Shown in pieces: positions 24,020-31,819 of a DNA stretch of 64,000 nt (position 1 is its first letter; every line of letters begins with the position of its first letter). The position numbers and the translations under genes are program-made. Source of the DNA: CAZIZT01 sp964544085 (lineage in GTDB: Bacteria > Campylobacterota_A > Desulfurellia > Desulfurellales > Hippeaceae); the NCBI GenBank assembly GCA_964544085.1, contig CAZIZT010000020.1:9576-73575 (forward strand), read 5' to 3'. The notes under the pieces are model-generated. The model searched no databases and was not told the origin of the DNA. It worked only from the letters and a program-made list of their open reading frames with translations.

Positions 24020-24880
24020 ATGCATGTTGTAGATGCGCTTATCAATCAGCTTTTCTGGATCATCTTTTTTATTATGCTTTTCTATCCTTACTTCAAAACT
24101 CATTCACTTGAGGCTGCCAGGTGGAGGCTCATCAGAAAGCTGGAGCAATCACGGAAGTCCCGTGTCATAACCCTTATCCACAGGCAGGAAACGAAATCCC
24201 TGTTCGGTTTTTTTGCCATGCGATTCCTCGATATAGAGGATTCGGAAGCGATCTTAAGGGCTATCAGGATGACACCAAAGGATATGCCCATAGATATGAT
24301 TATCCATACGCCTGGTGGTGTTGCTCTTGCTGCTACTCAGATTGCCAATGCGCTGGCTGATCATGAAGCCGAGGTTAGGGTAATTGTGCCTCACTATGCG
24401 ATGTCTGGTGGTACAATGATAGCTCTTGCCGCTGATAGAATTGTTATGGATCCGCATGCGGTTCTGGGTCCAGTTGATCCACAGCTTGGTCAGGAACCCG
24501 CTGCATCCATTGTAAGGATAAAGGAGTTAAAGGAGACAAAGGATATTGATGACCAGACGCTGATCAAGATCGACATGAGCGAGAAGGCGCTCAAACAGAT
24601 GTTCGAGACACTTACGGGCATTCTGAAAAAGAAGGGTTACTCAGAGGAGGATAGCAAAAGAATAGCCAGTGAGCTATCAAGCGGTAAGTGGACACACGAC
24701 TTCCCGATCACGGTTGAACATGCTAAAAAACTGGGCTTGAAGGTAACAACAGAGGTGCCAAGGGATGTCTATGCGCTGATGGAGCTGTATCCGCAGCCTA
24801 CAGCCACCCAGTCGGTGAAATACATACCTGTACCTTACAACAGGCCCGGCAATGCACATGGGTTAGATTCAGGCTCCTGA
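24020..24880 (+). CDS. Membrane-anchored ClpP/SppA-like serine protease (SDH family)
   Basis: The 286-residue protein has one N-terminal membrane helix (INQLFWIIFFIMLFYPYF), then a crotonase-fold protease domain. It shows IDMIIHTPGGVALAATQIANAL and the nucleophile motif VPHYAMSGGTMIALAADRIVMDPHAVLGPVDPQLG, in which Ser lies in MSGGT. This is the serine dehydrogenase proteinase type, related to SppA. Substrates are unknown. A GGAGGTGG site precedes ATG 24020. The 3' end overlaps metF by 12 bases, within a hairpin. Confidence 0.85.
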   Translation: MHVVDALINQLFWIIFFIMLFYPYFKTHSLEAARWRLIRKLEQSRKSRVITLIHRQETKSLFGFFAMRFLDIEDSEAILRAIRMTPKDMPIDMIIHTPGGVALAATQIANALADHEAEVRVIVPHYAMSGGTMIALAADRIVMDPHAVLGPVDPQLGQEPAASIVRIKELKETKDIDDQTLIKIDMSEKALKQMFETLTGILKKKGYSEEDSKRIASELSSGKWTHDFPITVEHAKKLGLKVTTEVPRDVYALMELYPQPTATQSVKYIPVPYNRPGNAHGLDSGS

Positions 24881-25750
24881 TCCCATCTCGGGAGCCTCTC
24901 TTTTGATGTTTAGGTTGTCCATGATATCTTTGGTTGCATTATAGCGGTTGAGCGTGTAGAAGTGCAGGCCATCCACACCGTTTGAAAGTAAATCGGCGCA
25001 CTGTTTCGTGGCATACTCCACGCCGATGGTGTACATTAATTGCTTATCCTTTCCAGTGAGACTGTTTATCAATCGTGCAGGCACGGTAGCTCCGCACATG
25101 GCTACAAATCTCTCTATCTGTGTTAGGTTTATTGCAGGCATGATGCCCGCAACAATAGGCACCTTGATACCTATCTGTCTTGCACGGTTAACGAAGTCAT
25201 AAAAATAATGATTGTCAAAGAATAGCTGGGTTATGATAAAGTCTGCTCCTGCATCCACCTTCATTTTAAGGTATTCAATATCCTTCTGCAATGAGGGCGC
25301 CTCGGGGTGCCCCTCTGGATAGCCGGCGACACCTATCGAGAAGTTATTTTTGAGTCTCAGATACTCAACAAGTTGATATGCGTACTTGAACGGTCCCTCT
25401 TTGACTTCTGAATCTTTTGGCCTGTCACCTCTTAAAGCTAAGATATTATCCACACCATTGTCTTTAAGGACTTCGATGATTCTGTCAATATCCTTTTGCG
25501 TAGATGATATGCATGTTAAGTGCATCATCGTGTTTAGGTTGTACTCAGCTTGAAGCTTGATTGTCCATTCCAGGGTTTTGGTTTTTGTACTCCCGCCAGC
25601 ACCGTAGGTTATAGAAACAAAGTCTGGGTTATAGCCTTTTAATACATCCACCGTATCAAATAACATCTGTTCATTTTCAACCTTTTTGGGCGGGAAAAAT
25701 TCAAAGGAGATTGTGGGTTTTTTTCTTTGAAAGATGGTGGAAATCTTCAA
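24869..25750 (-). CDS. metF: 5,10-methylenetetrahydrofolate reductase
   Basis: MetF reduces methylene-THF to methyl-THF for methionine synthesis or methyl-branch carbon metabolism. The 293-residue protein has SFEFFPPKK, FVSITYGAGGST, MHLTCISSTQ, ILALRGDRP, GVAGYPEGHPE and DFIITQLFFDN, all hallmark FAD and folate-site motifs. The start is TTG 25750 behind GGAGAGG. The length is normal. No other folate-cycle gene is adjacent. Confidence 0.93.
   Translation of the reverse strand: MKISTIFQRKKPTISFEFFPPKKVENEQMLFDTVDVLKGYNPDFVSITYGAGGSTKTKTLEWTIKLQAEYNLNTMMHLTCISSTQKDIDRIIEVLKDNGVDNILALRGDRPKDSEVKEGPFKYAYQLVEYLRLKNNFSIGVAGYPEGHPEAPSLQKDIEYLKMKVDAGADFIITQLFFDNHYFYDFVNRARQIGIKVPIVAGIMPAINLTQIERFVAMCGATVPARLINSLTGKDKQLMYTIGVEYATKQCADLLSNGVDGLHFYTLNRYNATKDIMDNLNIKREAPEMGSGA
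24871..24906 (+). terminator. Terminator spanning both converging gene ends
   Basis: AGGCTCCTGA (24871-24880) pairs with TCGGGAGCCT (24888-24897) around a 7-base loop and is followed by CTCTTTTG. The left arm contains the protease stop codon, and the whole hairpin also lies in the last codons of metF. Confidence 0.65.
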
Positions 25751-25834
25751 CTACCTCTCCCTCCGTTTCAATTTTACATAAACAGTAAAAAAATCTTTGC
25801 TTAAATGCAAGTTTTCCAGTGTTGCTGTGGTACC

Positions 25835-25876
25835 GATAAAAAGAAACCCCCTCACCGTGCAGGCGAGAGGGTTTTT
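25835..25876 (-). terminator. Bidirectional terminator after the Gly/Ser-repeat gene
   Basis: AAACCCCCTC and GAGAGGGTTT arms (25844-25874) form a hairpin with one internal mismatch. A/T runs flank both sides, so it can stop minus-strand transcription from the repeat protein gene. Confidence 0.75.
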
Positions 25877-25896
25877 TATTGGGGAGGGGTTGCCGG

Positions 25897-27018
25897 CTAT
25901 CTGCCAACACCGCCACCGCCGGATCCACCTGCAGAGCCACCACCGGAGCCGCCCATGCCACCGGATTCACCGCCCATGCCGCCGCCAGCTGCGCCACCTC
26001 CAGAGCCAGCACCGCCACCGCCAGCAGCACCGCCAGCTGCGCCACCTGCAGATCCACCTGCAGAGCCACCACCGGATCCACCAGCTGAGCCGCCTGCAGA
26101 TCCAGCACCGCTACCGCCAGCAGAACCGCCAGCTGAGCCACCTGCAGAGCCACCACCAGAGCCGCCCATGCCACCGGATTCACCGCCCATGCCTCCCGAG
26201 TGTCCGCTCATACCCGGCGACATACTGCCTGTTGATGCTTTGCTTCCAGCACTGACCCCAAGTGTTTCAGGGGAGGGCATTGTGCCTTTCTCCAGGCTTG
26301 TTTCCATCTTCGAGACAACCTCTGTGGGATTCATCGATGTGGCTACATTTACAAAGAGATGTCTCATTTCTCTTAGGGCTGTTGGTGGCATGTTGTGTTG
26401 CAGCGCTTTGGAGACGGTTGATGCAGCCTTGTGGCCTGGCACACCGTACATGGCGAAGGTTGCTGCTGTCTCTGTTGCATCCATTGCAAGTTCTCGTGTT
26501 TGCGCCCTTGAAAGTGATCTTGCTTTTGCCCTGACCTGAGTCATAATCTGGCTGATATCCTGTTTGGACATACCGGCTGCCATGGCGTTTACGATATTTG
26601 ATGCCACCATCTGTCTTGTCTTTTTATCAAGGTGGAGTTTTCGTGTCTGGGAATATGCAAACGAATACATATCCCTGAGCTGTTTCATGGCTTTAGAGAT
26701 CATGGATGGTGGCACGTGCTTGGCAAACCCCTCCATAGCCTTTTCCATAACAGGATTGGTTGGGAGCCCTTGCTTTTTTGCAAGCATAACTTGATTTAAG
26801 ATGCTTATTTCAGCAGTTGTAGAAACCTTGTTTTGGACCATGTTCTGAATCAGTGAAGCAAGCTCCTGAGAATTGACACCCATATTCAGTAGCGTCTCCA
26901 CCCTTGAGCGAACCTGTGGTGAGAGTTCACCCAGAAGGGTGTCGATATTTGTGGCGCCTAAAGCCGGTATACTTAAAGCCACCGCCAGGGCGCTACTGAT
27001 TAGAAGCTCTCTTAACAT
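25897..27018 (-). CDS. Secreted helical protein with Gly/Ser-rich repeat tail
   Basis: The 373-residue protein has a signal peptide (LLISSALAVALSIPALGA). It then has about 230 residues of predicted helices with a recurring spacing of hydrophobic residues and Met/Gln/Ser-rich composition (e.g. MVASNIVNAMAAGMSKQDISQIM). From about residue 260 it becomes a low-complexity tail of GGS and GGSAGGS units. Two nearly identical MGGESGGMGGSGGG blocks bracket the tail. I recognise no enzyme motif. As the last gene of the ECF sigma operon, it could be an exported structural or matrix protein; that is inference. Confidence 0.7.
   Translation of the reverse strand: MLRELLISSALAVALSIPALGATNIDTLLGELSPQVRSRVETLLNMGVNSQELASLIQNMVQNKVSTTAEISILNQVMLAKKQGLPTNPVMEKAMEGFAKHVPPSMISKAMKQLRDMYSFAYSQTRKLHLDKKTRQMVASNIVNAMAAGMSKQDISQIMTQVRAKARSLSRAQTRELAMDATETAATFAMYGVPGHKAASTVSKALQHNMPPTALREMRHLFVNVATSMNPTEVVSKMETSLEKGTMPSPETLGVSAGSKASTGSMSPGMSGHSGGMGGESGGMGGSGGGSAGGSAGGSAGGSGAGSAGGSAGGSGGGSAGGSAGGAAGGAAGGGGAGSGGGAAGGGMGGESGGMGGSGGGSAGGSGGGGVGR
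25900..26220 (-). repeat. Gly/Ser codon repeat tract with flanking direct repeats
   Basis: Tandem 6- to 15-base units encode GGS, AGGS and GGG. A block of about 50 bases around 25933-25980 recurs with few changes around 26142-26195. Such DNA can change length by slippage or recombination between the two blocks. Confidence 0.85.
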
Positions 27019-27071
27019 TTTGCACCTCCTGCAACGTTCTCACCCACTTAAACGTTTGATGAGGATTTTTG

Positions 27072-27407
27072 TTACATGCGCGATACGTAAACACAGTCTT
27101 TTCCTCCGAAACCGTCATTTATCTTCATGCTGCAATTAGGCAAAAATACCTTTCCGTCAGCAAGATAAAAGTATTTTATGAACCCTTTTTTGAAGGGCAC
27201 TTTGGCTTCCCATAGATTGTTTTTTATCCTGATAGCTTTTACCTTGTTGAAATTTGTTATGTTAGATACAAAGTAAACCCTATGAGCTTTTGGTATTTCT
27301 GCAAAGAACACAAGCGAGTTGCCTTGATGTTCAACAAGCCTTCTGTGCATCGAACAGCCAGATAAAACAAGGATTGTAACCGCGAAAGCAAGCGCTGTTT
27401 TTCTCAT
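27072..27407 (-). CDS. Small lipoprotein with an E-set (CBM48-like) domain
   Basis: The 111-residue protein has a lipobox LSGC with Cys18 as the lipidated residue. The mature part resembles the glycogen-binding E-set domain of the membrane protein encoded upstream: strands VYFVSNITNFNKVKAIRI, LWEAKVPFKKGFIKYFYLADGK, and an end motif NDGFGGKDCVYV. That matches YNGFGGVDSVLRL of the paralogue. It should sit at the outer membrane or in the periplasm. Ligand binding is unproven. It lies 30 bases after the anti-sigma-like gene. Confidence 0.75.
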   Translation of the reverse strand: MRKTALAFAVTILVLSGCSMHRRLVEHQGNSLVFFAEIPKAHRVYFVSNITNFNKVKAIRIKNNLWEAKVPFKKGFIKYFYLADGKVFLPNCSMKINDGFGGKDCVYVSRM

Positions 27408-27437
27408 GGAACCACCTCCCCGGATTCACATCTGAGC

Positions 27438-28013
27438 TTAAAGTCTTAGCACCGAATCAACCCCACCGAACCCGTTGTAGATTCTCACCGGATTCGTTGG
27501 ATCATGTATCACCTTTTTGCCATTAATAATAAAGTTGTACTTGTAGATGCCGTTTTTTGGTAGTTTTACATAAGCTTCCCAGTAACCTGTGCTGTCTATG
27601 CGTTTCATGCTCACCTTTTTCCAGTTTGTAAAGGAACCGGCTATCTGAACACTCTTCGCCGATGGGTTGTAATAGACAAATCGGTATGTGACCTCATTTG
27701 TCGTTGCAGCGACACGTCTGATATAGTTGGTTTTGTATGTTCTAAGTGCGAACGCAAAGACAAGTACTATCATCGCTGCAATCGCCACTGCTGGATACAG
27801 ATAGCGCAAAACGGGTTTCTTTTTCTCAATGGGTACTCTGACTTTCAGCGGCTCTGGATACTCAACATCAAAGGTGAGCAGCTTCTCCTGGTTGAGCATC
27901 TCCAGGGTTTCTGAGTAGAATCCGTCGTCTTTTTTCACCTCCTTTACAAAATCTATTTTTTCATCGAGATTCATCTGATCGTCGATATATTTTGAGATGA
28001 GTAGCTCTTTCAT
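27438..28013 (-). CDS. Membrane anti-sigma-like protein with periplasmic CBM48/E-set domain
   Basis: The 191-residue protein has a short acidic cytoplasmic part (ELLISKYIDDQMNLDEKIDFV) reminiscent of anti-sigma N-termini without the zinc motif. One membrane helix follows (AVAIAAMIVLVFAFAL, about 73-90). A periplasmic domain from about 107 has CBM48 features: KSVQIAGSFTNWKKVSM, GYWEAYVKLPKNGIYKYNFIINGKKV and DPTNPVRIYNGFGG. ATGA overlap with the sigma gene supports a regulator-antiregulator pair. The idea that a glycan or envelope ligand controls sigma release is inference. Confidence 0.75.
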   Translation of the reverse strand: MKELLISKYIDDQMNLDEKIDFVKEVKKDDGFYSETLEMLNQEKLLTFDVEYPEPLKVRVPIEKKKPVLRYLYPAVAIAAMIVLVFAFALRTYKTNYIRRVAATTNEVTYRFVYYNPSAKSVQIAGSFTNWKKVSMKRIDSTGYWEAYVKLPKNGIYKYNFIINGKKVIHDPTNPVRIYNGFGGVDSVLRL

Positions 28014-28492
28014 AGGAGTCCCTCCTCTTTCATCATGTTCTTAAGTTTCTTTCTGATTCTGTGAATCTTTACTTTAACGTTTTCCTCACTCATGCCCGTG
28101 ATTTCAGCAATTTCTTTGTAGGATAGGTTATCGGAACTTCTAAGTGACAGAATATTTCTCTCTTCCACCGAAAGCCTTTGCAACAGCTTCATTACGCTGG
28201 AGAATTCTTCCCGTTTGATGTAACTGGATACCACGTTGGTGTTTGTGTCTTCCATGTTTGAGAAATCCTCCAGCTCACCCTGGTGTTTAAGTCTTCTGCG
28301 TGTGTCGATGAAGATGTTGTAACCTATCCTGTAAAGGAGCGCTTTTACGGGTCTCTCTTTGTAGTTTTTAAAGAGCCGTAAATAGGTCTCCTGCAGAATG
28401 TCTGATGCTTCTTCGCTGTTGCCGGTTAGCTTCAATAGATAGCCGAAGAATTTATCTTTGGTTTCCAGATAAAATCTTTCAAATCCGCTCAT
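28010..28492 (-). CDS. ECF-type RNA polymerase sigma factor
   Basis: The 160-residue protein has region 2 (FFGYLLKLTGNSEEASDILQETYLRLFKNY) and region 4 (LSVEERNILSLRSSDNLSYKEIAEITGMSEENVKVKIHRIRKKLKNMM), with the short linker of extracytoplasmic-function sigma factors. It starts a four-gene minus-strand run. ATG 28492 has little leader; both an ECF-like GTAACC/CGT pair and a TATAAT lie just upstream, consistent with self-activation. Confidence 0.9.
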   Translation of the reverse strand: MSGFERFYLETKDKFFGYLLKLTGNSEEASDILQETYLRLFKNYKERPVKALLYRIGYNIFIDTRRRLKHQGELEDFSNMEDTNTNVVSSYIKREEFSSVMKLLQRLSVEERNILSLRSSDNLSYKEIAEITGMSEENVKVKIHRIRKKLKNMMKEEGLL

Positions 28493-28499
28493 CTCGCTG

Positions 28500-28529
28500 A
28501 TTATAACGTTTTTCGTGTGTGCTGGTTAC
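28500..28529 (-). promoter_or_regulatory. Possible promoter of the ECF sigma operon
   Basis: On the minus strand GTAACC (28529-28524) and CGT (28508-28506) are 15 bases apart, in the style of ECF -35 AAC and -10 CGT elements. An overlapping TATAAT (28505-28500) lies 7 bases before the start codon. Which one is used cannot be told from sequence. Confidence 0.45.
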
Positions 28530-28566
28530 AAAAAAATCCCCTTTTTGCTCAAACGGCTCTTCTTTG

Positions 28567-28594
28567 ACTTTTTCACTAAAATGGATAATATTGG
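28567..28594 (+). promoter_or_regulatory. Sigma-70-type promoter for the nicotinamidase gene
   Basis: TTGACT (28567-28572) and TAATAT (28589-28594) are spaced by 16 bases. The start codon is at 28620 behind AGGGGG. Confidence 0.55.
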
Positions 28595-28619
28595 CTAACA
28601 AAGAATGAGGGGGTGTACC

Positions 28620-29135
28620 ATGAAAGAGGCCCTTCTTGTGGTTGACATGCTTAACGATTTTACGCTTGAGGGTGCGCCGCTGCAGGTGAAGGAGAACGCA
28701 AAGATTATTCCAAATATCAAGGCACTTATCGAAAAAAAGAGATCCGAATCTGTACCGATAATCTATGTGTGCGATGCACACGACGAGAATGATCGGGAAT
28801 TCAGGATATGGCCCAGGCATTGCGTTAAAGGTACGAAGGGTGCCGAGATTGTAGACGAACTAAAACCCTTAGAGGGCGATTATGTGGTGGAGAAGAAGAC
28901 CTATGATGGCTTTTTTGAAACGCCACTTGATAGTTTGCTTAAGAGTCTTGGTGTTCAGCGGTTGATTATTACCGGTTGTGTCTCCAACATCTGTATCCTG
29001 CATACAGCATCTTCCGCCGTTTTGAGAGGGTACGATGTGGAGATACCCTTGAATTGCATATCGTCTCTGGATGATCGCTCAAGAGAATGCGCCATTGATC
29101 ATTTTAAGCATGTGTTGAATGTGAAGTTAACCTAA
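28620..29135 (+). CDS. pncA: Nicotinamidase / isochorismatase-family hydrolase
   Basis: The 171-residue cysteine hydrolase shows the catalytic Asp in LLVVDMLNDF, metal-binding CDAHDENDREF with WPRHCVKGT, the catalytic Lys region VVEKKTYDGFF, and the nucleophile Cys in LIITGCVSNICI. It should convert nicotinamide to nicotinate; the adjacent nicotinate phosphoribosyltransferase supports this over an isochorismatase role. ATG 28620 has AGGGGG 7 bases upstream; an ATG at 28605 is less well placed. Confidence 0.85.
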   Translation: MKEALLVVDMLNDFTLEGAPLQVKENAKIIPNIKALIEKKRSESVPIIYVCDAHDENDREFRIWPRHCVKGTKGAEIVDELKPLEGDYVVEKKTYDGFFETPLDSLLKSLGVQRLIITGCVSNICILHTASSAVLRGYDVEIPLNCISSLDDRSRECAIDHFKHVLNVKLT

Positions 29136-29158
29136 AAGTTTTTTCAAGGAGCATTTCT

Positions 29159-30310
29159 ATGTTTATAGCGACACCGGAACAGATAAAGTCTGGCAAAGTA
29201 ACGGATATCTACTTTGAAAGGGCAATTGAGGTTATACACAAACATTCACTGGATAAGCTCGTAAAAGCTGAGGTAACCGTTAAAGGTTTACCAGGTGGTT
29301 ATCAGTGGGCTGTTTTTTGTGGACTTGAAGAAGTCCTTGAGCTACTTGAGTCAAGAAACGTTTCTGTTAGGGCTATTCCTGAGGGTACGATTTTCAAAGC
29401 CAACGACCCAGTACTTGAGATTGAGGGATACTATTCTGAATTCGCTGTTCTTGAGACGGCTATACTGGGTTTTTTGTCTCAAGAGTCTGGTGTTGCTACC
29501 AAAGCTGCACGCATAAGAAAGATTGCAGGAGACAAGCCTGTCCTCTCATTTGGGGCAAGGCGAATGCACCCGGCTGTAGCACCAGCCATTGAAAGAGCTG
29601 CATATATCGGTGGTTGCAACGGTTTCTCTACGGTGATTGCTGGTGAGATGCTGGGAATAGAGCCTTCAGGCACGATGCCCCACTCCTTGATGCTGATAGT
29701 GGGTGATACCGTTGAGGCGGCGCGCTACTTCGACGATACGCTTCCTTCGGATGTTCCAAGAATTGTGCTTATAGATACTTTTGGTGATGAAAAATTCGAG
29801 GCTATAAGGGTAGCCGAAGCTCTTACTGGCTCACTGAAGGGTATCCGGCTTGATACACCATCATCCAGGCGGGGCAACATGCGACGCATCCTTGAGGAGC
29901 TAAGGTGGGAGCTGGATATTCGCGGTTTTAAACATGTGCAACTTTTTGTAAGCGGGGGCTTAAACGAAGAGAGTCTGGCTGAAATAGCCGATGTGGCTGA
30001 TGGTTTTGGCGTTGGTACGAGTATAAGCAGTGCTACAACAATTGATTTCTCCATGGATATCGTCGAGGTGGAGTCGAAACCCCTGGCAAAGAAGGGTAAG
30101 CAATCTGGTTCGAAGAGCCTAATGCGCTGCGAGAGATGCCACGCTGAGAAGGTGGTACCACGAACACAGGAGATGTTAAAATGTGATTGTGGCGCGCAGA
30201 TGAGAGATATTCTTGCCTATGTCATGAAAGATGGCAAAAGGCTTTCTGGTTCAGAGGGTATCGAAGCTATTAGAGACCGATGTTTAAGAGAGCTGGAGCA
30301 TGTCCATTAG
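29159..30310 (+). CDS. pncB: Nicotinate phosphoribosyltransferase with C-terminal zinc motif
   Basis: It forms nicotinate mononucleotide for NAD salvage. The 383-residue protein has the NAPRTase/QPRTase barrel: ARRMHPAVAPAIERAAYIGGCNGFS, SGTMPHSLMLIVGD, VLIDTFGDEKFEAIRVAE, IRLDTPSSRRGN, VSGGLNEESLAEIADVADGFGVGTSIS. The tail has CERCHAEKV and CDCGAQMRD, probably a zinc ribbon, as in archaeal-type members. AAGGAG precedes ATG 29159. It follows the nicotinamidase and overlaps tatD by 11 bases. Confidence 0.9.
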   Translation: MFIATPEQIKSGKVTDIYFERAIEVIHKHSLDKLVKAEVTVKGLPGGYQWAVFCGLEEVLELLESRNVSVRAIPEGTIFKANDPVLEIEGYYSEFAVLETAILGFLSQESGVATKAARIRKIAGDKPVLSFGARRMHPAVAPAIERAAYIGGCNGFSTVIAGEMLGIEPSGTMPHSLMLIVGDTVEAARYFDDTLPSDVPRIVLIDTFGDEKFEAIRVAEALTGSLKGIRLDTPSSRRGNMRRILEELRWELDIRGFKHVQLFVSGGLNEESLAEIADVADGFGVGTSISSATTIDFSMDIVEVESKPLAKKGKQSGSKSLMRCERCHAEKVVPRTQEMLKCDCGAQMRDILAYVMKDGKRLSGSEGIEAIRDRCLRELEHVH

Positions 30311-31079
30311 AATAATCGATTCACACTGTCACCTTGATATGGGTGCATTTGACGAGGATAGGGATGAGGTAATAAAGCGCGCTCGGGAAGCCGGTGTAGA
30401 AGGCGTTATCATGCCCGCAACCATGCTTGACGATTTTGAAAAGGAGCGCACACTTTCAACCCACTATAAAGGCTATCTGTTTTATCTTGTCGGAGTTCAT
30501 CCCCATGAGGCCAGAACAGCAACCTCAAATGTGTACGACGAGGCTATAAAACACCTCGAAACTGAACCCGGGTGTGTAGGTATTGGTGAGATAGGATTGG
30601 ATTACTACTACGAGCATTCGCCCAGGAAAGTGCAACGTGACGTGTTCGCCAATTTTCTTGATCTTGCCATAGAGATTGGTAAACCGGTATCAATCCACTG
30701 TAGGGATGCCACGGATGACGTTGTTGATATTCTTAGCTCAAAAAAAGACTTAAAGGGTGTGATCCATTGCTTCAGCGGCGATGAGAAGCTTTTGAGGCTG
30801 GGCTTAGATCTTGGTCTGAAATTCGGAATAGGTGGAATTGTTACATTTAAAAGATCACCTCTTGCCGATACCGTGGGGGCTCTACCACTTGAGAGTGTGG
30901 TGTTCGAAACGGATGCGCCGTATCTTGCCCCTGTACCGAAGAGGGGAAAGAGAAACGAACCCGCTTTTTTGACCTATATTGTCGAGCGCTTTGCTGATCT
31001 AAAGGGTGTGGATGCAGATGTAGTTTCAAGGGTTGCCTTTGAAAACACCGTGCACCTTTTCGGTCTTAAGTTGAGTTGA
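30300..31079 (+). CDS. tatD: TatD-family metal-dependent DNase
   Basis: The 259-residue TIM-barrel hydrolase has DSHCHLDMGAFDEDRD, VGVHPHEA, GIGEIGLDYYYEHS, PVSIHCRDATDD, GVIHCFSGD and FETDAPYLAPVPKRGKRNEP, all metal-binding and active-site motifs of TatD proteins. TatD proteins have 3'-5' exonuclease activity in DNA and RNA quality control. It overlaps pncB and ends 5 bases from the converging sirtuin gene. Confidence 0.93.
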   Translation: MSIRIIDSHCHLDMGAFDEDRDEVIKRAREAGVEGVIMPATMLDDFEKERTLSTHYKGYLFYLVGVHPHEARTATSNVYDEAIKHLETEPGCVGIGEIGLDYYYEHSPRKVQRDVFANFLDLAIEIGKPVSIHCRDATDDVVDILSSKKDLKGVIHCFSGDEKLLRLGLDLGLKFGIGGIVTFKRSPLADTVGALPLESVVFETDAPYLAPVPKRGKRNEPAFLTYIVERFADLKGVDADVVSRVAFENTVHLFGLKLS

Positions 31080-31084
31080 TAGGG

Positions 31085-31804
31085 TTATGAGACGATAAGA
31101 GGGAGCACTTCCTCGGCTCTGTCTTGCAGGAAAAGATCCGTGATCTCTCCGGTGTAATTTGATGGTTTTGGATTGATCTCAATTATTGTGGCTCCATGTC
31201 TTTTTGCAACGTACGGGATCTGACTTGCCGGCATTATCTCACCCGTTGTGCCCACGACAATCATCAGATCGCAAGTTTCCGCAAGTTGGAAGGAGCGAGT
31301 AAGGGCATCCTGGGGTATGGGTTCCTTGAAGAATACAAAATCCGGTTTTAGAATACCGCCACAGTGCTTGCATCTTGGGGGTATGTTTTCAAATACAGAT
31401 TTATCAAACGGATATTTTGTGCCACACTTCATACAGGTAAGCGTTTTTGCAGTTCCATGAAACTCGATAACCTCCCTTGAGCCGGCTTCTTGGTGAAGAT
31501 TATCAATATTCTGGGTAATAACAGGGCAGTTCAGCTTTGCGATAGCATAGTGAGCCGGGTTGGGTTTAACATCCGTCAGGAACCTGTAGAAAATTTCCTT
31601 GATAAAGCGCCAGCTCTCCTCGGGATTTGACATGAAAAAATCTATATCGAACACAACAGGATCATACTTGCTCCACAATCCATCAGGACCTCTAAACGGT
31701 GGTATACCACTTGCCACAGAGATACCAGCACCGGTGAATGCAACCGGTTTTTCAGCGCTTTCAATCAGCTCTTTGGCCTTTTCGATTTTTTCTTTCTCAA
31801 CCAT
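31085..31804 (-). CDS. cobB: NAD-dependent protein deacylase (sirtuin)
   Basis: The 239-residue sirtuin has GAGISVASGIPPFRG, TQNIDNLHQEAGS, catalytic His in EFHGT, the zinc cysteines CMKCGTKY...CKHCGG, and VVGTTGEIMPAS for NAD binding. It removes acyl groups from lysines and releases nicotinamide. It lies 15 bases after a TRAP permease gene and so is probably co-transcribed with that operon. It also faces the NAD-salvage genes on the other strand. Confidence 0.92.
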   Translation of the reverse strand: MVEKEKIEKAKELIESAEKPVAFTGAGISVASGIPPFRGPDGLWSKYDPVVFDIDFFMSNPEESWRFIKEIFYRFLTDVKPNPAHYAIAKLNCPVITQNIDNLHQEAGSREVIEFHGTAKTLTCMKCGTKYPFDKSVFENIPPRCKHCGGILKPDFVFFKEPIPQDALTRSFQLAETCDLMIVVGTTGEIMPASQIPYVAKRHGATIIEINPKPSNYTGEITDLFLQDRAEEVLPLIVS

Positions 31805-31819
31805 TCTACCGCATCCTTT

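Noticed and set aside
25900..26220. CRISPR-like periodic repeats
   Set aside because: Units are short, unspaced and in frame with a coding sequence; there are no unique spacers.
25805..26539. Long plus-strand proline-rich open frame
   Set aside because: It is the reverse complement of the Gly/Ser repeat gene; repeats keep all frames open, and the minus-strand frame has a signal peptide and fits the operon.
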